64,000 nt of DNA, from the NCBI GenBank assembly GCA_040954595.2, contig CM082596.2:11222001-11286000 (forward strand), given 5' to 3'. The notes under the pieces are model-generated. The model worked only from the letters and a program-made list of their open reading frames with translations, had not been told where the DNA came from and did not search any database. The DNA comes from Balanoglossus misakiensis (taxonomy: Eukaryota > Hemichordata). Below are positions 58,114 through 64,000 of the stretch, one piece after another. The translations under genes and the position numbers were made by a program. The first letter of the stretch is position 1. Every line of letters starts with the position of its first letter.

Positions 58114-60934
58114 CAGTCCCAACAGAACAGAACAACTATTTGTACATTTCTGAATACGGCAAGTAGTACGTCAACCCTACGGGAACCCCTACGGGAACTA
58201 TTGTTAGTTGTAGCAGAGTTTGCTGCAACAATTGTCTAAGGCCCATTTCCTTTTGTTACATTTCCGTAAAAACTACGGCAACTCCTTTACGGCAAGCCAT
58301 TAACAAGGGAAGCTTAACACCTCTACCGGTAAATACTGCTGCAACACCTGTCAATTAGCCCCCACAGAGTGATGCCTTTTGTTCAAGGTGTTGATTATTT
58401 TGCTACAACTAGAGTGATTGACAGGTCTAGAACTAGAGTGCAACATTTTTGCAACAGGTCACTGCAACATTGTATCACAAAGTTTACAAAAGAAGCTCTG
58501 TCTAAAAATAAAATGGCAAAGGGCTGACATCAAATACCAATGAAGTCAGTTTTGGAATGATGTTATGTTCATCGACAAAGTCTGAACTCTCTTGGTAACA
58601 GAACAGTCTGTAGACATGAACAGAGGTCAACACATCCCTACCCCAGTGTTGTAGAATGCACATGTTTTGCTGGGGTTTCTTTTCTTTCAAGGAGCTGGAC
58701 CAATTAATATTTGAGAGATACAGCATGACCAATGGAAAATCAAACACAATGACGCATTTCACAATTGGGTTTAGCTTAAAAGACATTGGCTTTCATTTTT
58801 TTTTCACCTGCTGCCCCCCCCCCCTTACATGAAGACCCTGATAATAAATAGTAGGCTTGTTTACAAAATAATGTTGGCCTGCAGTACCACGATCCGCTGC
58901 AGTTTGATCTTTAGAACAGACAAGTTTTGAAAGTCTTGACTATAAATTTGAAGGGTTTCATAAGTAGTAATGGTCTGTATTATTTCAATATTCTATTATT
59001 ACGGCAATGGATATACACACATTTTCCGACGGGCAGTGCTTGAACATGATGGGAAGTGACTGGCAGCAATTAGTTGGCCGGTTTGGGATGAATGACCTAC
59101 ATGTTTACTCATTATATATTCACGCAATTTGTTTAGTCTAAGCAAGCCCCTGCACTTGGCAGAATTTGGATACAATTTGCCTGTCAATCATTGTCTGGCT
59201 ACCTCTTGCCCCCAAAGTCCGCGCCTGATAAAATACATTCAATGAGCGACCTTTATATCCAGACAGAGAGGGGGTGGCCGCAGTGAATGAATTGATGGTA
59301 AGTTTCAAATTCACATGTAAAATTTTAACATTTTCTGTTCAAATCCAGCCAGTTCAATGTATTGTTTAATCAACATTCCTGAAATAAAAAAGTTGACAAC
59401 AAAGTGATTACTACGAGCGGGCATGCATGACAATATTGATAGCTGAACTTTCAACAAAATACACTGGTATAGTGGTTTAGTCCAAATGCGTCTTTGTCAA
59501 GCTCTCGGGTGCGTGAATATTCATGAGAAACTTATTACTGCGAACGTACATTCACAACGTGAAACTAGTCCTATTATTTCAGAGCACTTGCCAAATGGTC
59601 AAATCATGGTGGTAAAAGATGAGTGGCCGGCAAGACCGGGCCTAGACGTCCTCCACCTGTGTCAAACGGCTTTTGATGTGAATAATACTTTGCATAAATT
59701 ACGAGGTCAACATGTGTGGTAGTGCCGGTAGTATCGATCGATCGACCTGGTAAAAAGATGAGCGGCTAGACGTCCTGCTGCCGTGTCTAACGGCTTTTGA
59801 CGTGAATAATAATTTGAATAAATTACGAGGTCAACATGTGGCCGATTTCATCATGTAAATAAAAAGCACATGGGTCCAAAAGTTTCAGGCACTCTGATAT
59901 GCATAGTGGTGTCAGAGGTGTTTCCCACACCAAAACTTAGAAGACAGTCATTTCAATTACGGCCCCCTGCCAAACTCAACACATGCGCACAAAATGGAAC
60001 TGCAACTTTATTCACAAATCTGCAGAATTCTAGTGCAAAAAACAGACAAACTCAAAATACACATCGCACCATGGTTCACTCTGAATTATTTGGACTTTCA
60101 CTGGGCCATGTCTCTGCTTGATAGTGTCAGGTTTGCAACACATTGTTGCCAAATTTACACACATTGACAAGGTAATCAAAACAACAGGTGTTTTATTACT
60201 CAGGGTATCACTAATGCCAGGGAGGTCCGTCTGCGTCTATTTGGTCACCAGCATGGCACACGTCCTGTAATTATAATTGCTGTTTTGAGTGCGTCTTTAC
60301 CTAATTTGAATATCCTGATCAGGTTGTTGGCCTTGCCCTAGTTGTCTCAAAATGTACATTGATACAAACAATTGCAACATATTAGTCAATACCCTGCCAA
60401 CTTACGCCAAGTGTACATGTTGTTATGGAAGTTTATTTTTAGAACCGCTTGCGTTCTGCATAGGTCACAACACAAAACTTTGAAGCCCGTCAGCTAGCCC
60501 TGCATAGCGTATGTAAAGCTACTGAGACAGGGGAAATATTAGTAAGGTTGACAACTGACTTGCTCGCTATCGAGATTTAGAAGGAATTTATTTGCTTAGT
60601 GAGGCCGGGACATTAATTGCCCCCAACCAAGCAAAATCCACGTGGGTGGAGCTCATTATCACACATAGACATTGCTACAACTATTGTTCACATCAGGGTG
60701 ATAATCACCTCCCCATTAGCCCTTCTTGCCGTAACACCTGCCCCAAATTGCCGTAATGGAGCACACATTCTTTTGTTTCAAACTACGGGAACCTTTGTAG
60801 TTGCCGTAAACTAAGACAAAAAACATCAATTAACCAACAAAAGAGGTGTTGCCGTAACATCTCTGCTACAACACTGCTACAACTAGTGCGGGAACTTTCC
60901 CGTACAGTTTAGTTGTTGTACGGTGTTGGGACTG
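58114..60934. mobile_element. Tc1/mariner-like element inserted in Gypsy pol (2.8 kb)
   Basis: Ends CAGTCCCAACA and TGTTGGGACTG-like are inverted over about 32 bp, flanked by TA on each side (58112-58113, 60935-60936). CAGT ends and a TA duplication suit Tc1/mariner. Near both ends 'tgctacaac' and 'gccgtaa' phrases recur. No transposase was recognised, so it is probably non-autonomous. Removing it and one TA rejoins the pol frame exactly (2,823 nt, a multiple of 3). Confidence 0.75.
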
Positions 60935-61689
60935 TATCCTGCAGTCAGATCATTCAAGGGTCTAACTATTTGTGCATAGTTCTCCACAAAGCGTCGGTAG
61001 TAACCGGTGAATCCCAAGATATTCTTTGGGGTGGGCCATGTCTTCAGGGCTTCTATTTTTGTAGGGTCTGGACTCACTCCATTCTCGTCTACCTTGTGGC
61101 CAATATAGGTGACTGTCTTCTGGAAAAGTTGGCATTTCTCAGGGGATAATTTCAACCCATACTCGCTTAATCTGTCCAGCACTTTCATAAGCCGGTCCCC
61201 AGCTTCATTCAAGTCACGGCCAAATATGATCAGGTCATCAAAATAAATCAACAGCTCGATCAGGTGCATGTCACTCATACACTTTTCCATCAATCTCTGG
61301 AACGTGGCAGGTGCACCAGTAATCCCCTGGGGCATCCGTTCAAATTGATAGAAACCCAGTGGACATATGAAAGCAGTTTTGTCCTTGTCTTCCTCAGCCA
61401 TGGGGATCTGGTAGTAACCGGATTTCAGATCCAACACATGGAACCACGAGCATCCATTTAGGCAGTCTAACGCCTCCTGGATCTTGGGCACAGTGTACTG
61501 ATCGGGTATGGTTCGGGCATTCAAGGTCCGGTAGTCCACGCACATCCGTATGGAACCATTCTTCTTCCGCACTAGTACTATGGGGGACGCATATGGGCTT
61601 TTTGACTCACTGATAATTCCAGCCTCCAACAGTTCCTGTATGTGGCGCTTGGCATCATAGAAATCAGAAGGGGTTATACGTCTGGACCT
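60935..61689 (-). pseudogene. Gypsy reverse transcriptase region
   Basis: Motifs: SPIVLVRKKNGSIRMCVDYR, VLDLKSGYYQIPM, FERMPQGITGAPATFQ, the active site YFDDLIIFG, and YIGHKV. It is cut off at its C-terminal side by the 2.8 kb insertion and upstream by TGA at 61690-61692. Confidence 0.85.
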
Positions 61690-61692
61690 CTC

Positions 61693-62406
61693 TCAGAATG
61701 GGGTTGCATCGCTCAGTGGAATGTGGTGTTCAACTGCAGGCGTACAACCGACGTCCCAATCATGCTGAGAGAACACGTGCATTCGTTTCTTCAGTTTCTC
61801 GTTTATCCTGACCTTGTCTTCGTACGTAAGCGGTGAGTCACCAAAGTCCACAACAAATTCACTATCCCCACTACCGTCTGTAGCCACTTCAGCATCTCTG
61901 GCTTGTACTGGGCAACTTCGGCACTGGCTATTCCCCTCCAAACTGTCATCTTCCTCTTGCTTTGGTTTGAGTTCATCCGGTTGCATGGGTCTCACCCATT
62001 CAGGCAAGTACAAGTCAGCCACTACTCGCTTCGGTCTCAGGGTTATATGATGTCCTGTCTCATTGTGCACAATCACTTTCACTCTTCTGCGACCTCTGGG
62101 GTTAAACGTGGTGACACTGCTCTTGACTATCAGTCCTCCTGGTAACTGGTTTTCCAGTGGAGGTTCAACCAAAACTGTCGTTTCGGGTAGTCCTGGCCTT
62201 CCCCATCCTATACATCTAATAGACATTGTCTGTCCACTGGGAATAGTGATGGGCTTCCCGCCAGCCACTCGCACCGAGGTGATCCGGCCGTCCACACCAC
62301 ACTTCTCAACAGCCTCTATTCTCCGGTAAGCTTCAGCAAAATGGCTGTTTATTGTCAATTTCTTCACATAATTTCTTCCGGCAGCAGCCTTGCAATGACT
62401 GGCCAT
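61693..62406 (-). pseudogene. Gypsy pol segment between protease and RT
   Basis: About 237 residues in the RT frame. It has a beta-rich region (VRVAGGKPITIPSGQTMSIR) and an acidic linker, ending VEHHIPLSDATPF before the TGA. Function is not known beyond being pre-RT pol sequence. Confidence 0.6.
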
Positions 62407-62438
62407 GTTTCTGAATACACTGGTATTGGTTCCACAAA

Positions 62439-62738
62439 TTACTGGAAGCTTTTTGCTTTGTTCACGGTCGGGTTAATCAGTGCTAATGCCTCACAAGTCT
62501 CCTCCACTCCAGCCACTTCTCTTGGGAAACACACAGACACTTGAATGTATCCATAGTATGGAACCACTTGATCACCAGCACCTCGTACTACCAAATCATC
62601 GATTGAGTTGAGTTTGCAATGTGACAAATGTTCCTTGTAGAAAGAATGGGTAATGAGTGTGACCTGCGAGCCACTATCCAGCAGGCAGTTGCATCTGACA
62701 CCTCCAACGAAAACTTCAGCAGTCATACTTTCTCCCAC
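62439..62738 (-). pseudogene. Gypsy aspartic protease
   Basis: GVRCNCLLDSGSQVTLIT carries the DSG catalytic motif, followed by the flap-side VPYYGYIQVSV. It is in a different frame from gag, consistent with frameshifted expression. Its 3' end shifts frame against the next pol segment near 62450 in a run of five A; one A appears lost. Confidence 0.75.
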
Positions 62739-62869
62739 AAGCCCATCTGGTAATGGTTTGTCTGCTGCTGATGGGTTCGTCTCTAAAACATGTCCCTCCT
62801 TCTCTTTCTTTTCTTCTATCGTATTCCTATCAGATTTCCTTTGGGGGCTATTCTCAGTATGGACACCCT

Positions 62870-64000
62870 CTACTGGGGGTGTCCCTGGTAGTTTCCCTTC
62901 AACTCGAAAAACAGTTTGGCAAACTTCTGCTTGACAAATTGTAAGTTAGGGCTGCTTTTATTCGGACATCGCTTCTCTGGGTGTCCATCTTGACCGCAAG
63001 TGAAACAAAAAGAGGCGCCCTGGAGTGTAGCTTTTATAGATGATGGCGAGTTGGTTGTTTCCATGGCAACAGGGGTAGTTTCAGGTGTCGGCTGAGTGGG
63101 CTGGCTCACTACAACACTCTGTTGTGGTCTACGGTTTCTATCTCTCCTCCTTGGTTCCCTATTTGACACTGGGGCAGTGGCGACTGGTGGAGTACTGGGT
63201 TGGCTGGCTGCTGCGGGGACGGCCACATGCTGCATTAGGTTATCCATCTTCTGTAATAGCTGCTGTATCAGTGGACTTTCTGTAGCGGGTGTCGTACCAG
63301 TGGTCATACTGGCATTGGCCTCAAAACCTTGAAGCATATTCATCTGGCTATCAACGGTGTTTCTCACTGTTTTCTGTGCCCGTTTCTGTGCTTTTCTTGC
63401 TTGTCGTGCCTCCTCCTGTCTAACCTCTTGAATCAGTTCAACAAAGCTTGGAGGGTTGGTCAGTCGATCTCTGAGCCGCAATGATGACAAGTGGTCTTCA
63501 TTGTAAAGTACTCCCTTCAGAAACTGGTCAAGGCAATAATAATCGGCCTTCTCTGTATCTATGCTCCCCTTCAGTACTGCTCGACGAAGCAACTTCTGCA
63601 GTCTTCGTAAGTACTCTGAATGGGACCACGTTTCTTCCTGTGTGAATGTTCGGAATGAATGCAGTGCTTCATCTGGTGTTTCCGTGGAGCCAAACACACT
63701 TTCCAATGCACGGAGGTAATCTTTGGCAGTGCTCTCTCCCTGTGGCAATGCACGGATTGTGCTGAGAGCATCCCCGGACAAACTCTCCGCAATTCGTTTC
63801 TTTTTCTCACTTTCTGTACAGTCCCACTCTGCAATCATCTGGTCAGCTTGCTCTGCCCAACTTTCATAGTCGTCCCCATTGGATTGCACAGGCTGTTTCC
63901 CTGAGAATGACTTCAGCTTACGGTATCTAGTGTTCTCTGTGGGTTTTGTCTGCAGGTTGGCCAGCAAACGTTCCATCATTTGTACGTATGCAGTGTCACC
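62870..64000 (-). CDS. Gypsy gag polyprotein (partial, N-terminus outside window)
   Basis: The frame stays open to the window edge. It has a helical capsid-like region (DDYESWAEQADQMI, then ALRSLRLRDRLT-type helices), a Gln/Pro/Thr-rich linker, and one CCHC knuckle CFTCGQDGHPEKRC that binds RNA. It ends at TAG at 62870, with the protease frame overlapping. An ATG at 63979 exists, but codons upstream are also open. Confidence 0.8.
   Translation of the reverse strand, partial: GDTAYVQMMERLLANLQTKPTENTRYRKLKSFSGKQPVQSNGDDYESWAEQADQMIAEWDCTESEKKKRIAESLSGDALSTIRALPQGESTAKDYLRALESVFGSTETPDEALHSFRTFTQEETWSHSEYLRRLQKLLRRAVLKGSIDTEKADYYCLDQFLKGVLYNEDHLSSLRLRDRLTNPPSFVELIQEVRQEEARQARKAQKRAQKTVRNTVDSQMNMLQGFEANASMTTGTTPATESPLIQQLLQKMDNLMQHVAVPAAASQPSTPPVATAPVSNREPRRRDRNRRPQQSVVVSQPTQPTPETTPVAMETTNSPSSIKATLQGASFCFTCGQDGHPEKRCPNKSSPNLQFVKQKFAKLFFELKGNYQGHPQ

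Larger units (their letters stand above)
54850..64000 (-). mobile_element. Ty3/Gypsy LTR retrotransposon, broken, truncated by window edge
   Basis: Order on the minus strand: gag, protease, reverse transcriptase, RNase H, integrase, C-terminal tail, then a probable LTR. This gene order (RT-RH before IN) defines Ty3/Gypsy. Defects: one frameshift after protease, TGA at 61690, a 2.8 kb DNA transposon in pol, and TGA near 55878. The 5' LTR lies beyond base 64000. The left border is approximate. Confidence 0.85.

Noticed and set aside
1-64000. tRNA and rRNA genes
   Set aside because: No cloverleaf with A/B boxes or rRNA core was recognised by eye; a covariance-model scan would be needed to exclude them.

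Overview
The window looks like animal nuclear DNA, most likely from a marine invertebrate, although the species cannot be named from sequence alone. Genes are split by short-exon GT-AG introns, and at least one intron is of the minor U12 AT-AC type. MITE-like inverted-repeat elements, long tandem satellites and microsatellites fill the rest, together with a Ty3/Gypsy retrotransposon. A Mediator subunit 25-like gene remnant supports a metazoan origin. Most of the window is repeats, and few host genes can be supported.

Layout. 0.1-1.5 kb: broken exons of a transposon-associated protein family. 1.8-5.4 kb: three Harbinger-like non-autonomous elements with TAA target duplications, one nested in a small SAP-like gene. 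6.2-24.8 kb: the centrepiece, a candidate giant DNA transposon of about 18.6 kb. Its two inverted arms of 1.3-1.5 kb are built from phased A-tracts. Just inside the left arm starts a 13-exon plus-strand gene (8477-17971). All of its splice phases join, giving a 1,095-residue protein with an unknown N-terminal region, a ubiquitin-specific protease (USP) domain and a CbxX/SpoVK-type AAA+ ATPase. Just inside the right arm starts a minus-strand gene (23348-20592) for an HTH plus DDE integrase. The two genes converge, each reading inward from an arm.

25-39.6 kb: satellite-rich DNA with tandem repeats of about 280, 91, 280, 276 and 225 bp and ATC-rich arrays, and no recognisable gene. 39.6-50.4 kb: scattered MITEs, hairpins, a short-TSD element and otherwise featureless DNA. 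50.4-54.8 kb: exons of a MED25-like gene with a frameshift and a missing exon, whose introns hold hairpin-type elements. 54.8-64 kb: a minus-strand Ty3/Gypsy element with gag, protease, reverse transcriptase, RNase H and integrase. It is broken by two in-frame TGA stops, one frameshift and a 2.8 kb Tc1/mariner-like insertion, and it runs off the right edge.

The best candidate for an undescribed system is the 6.2-24.8 kb unit: a transposon-like structure whose cargo is an intact deubiquitinase-AAA+ fusion, paired with an integrase whose catalytic triad is preserved although its frame carries a 2-nt lesion. No database search was possible, so novelty is unproven.
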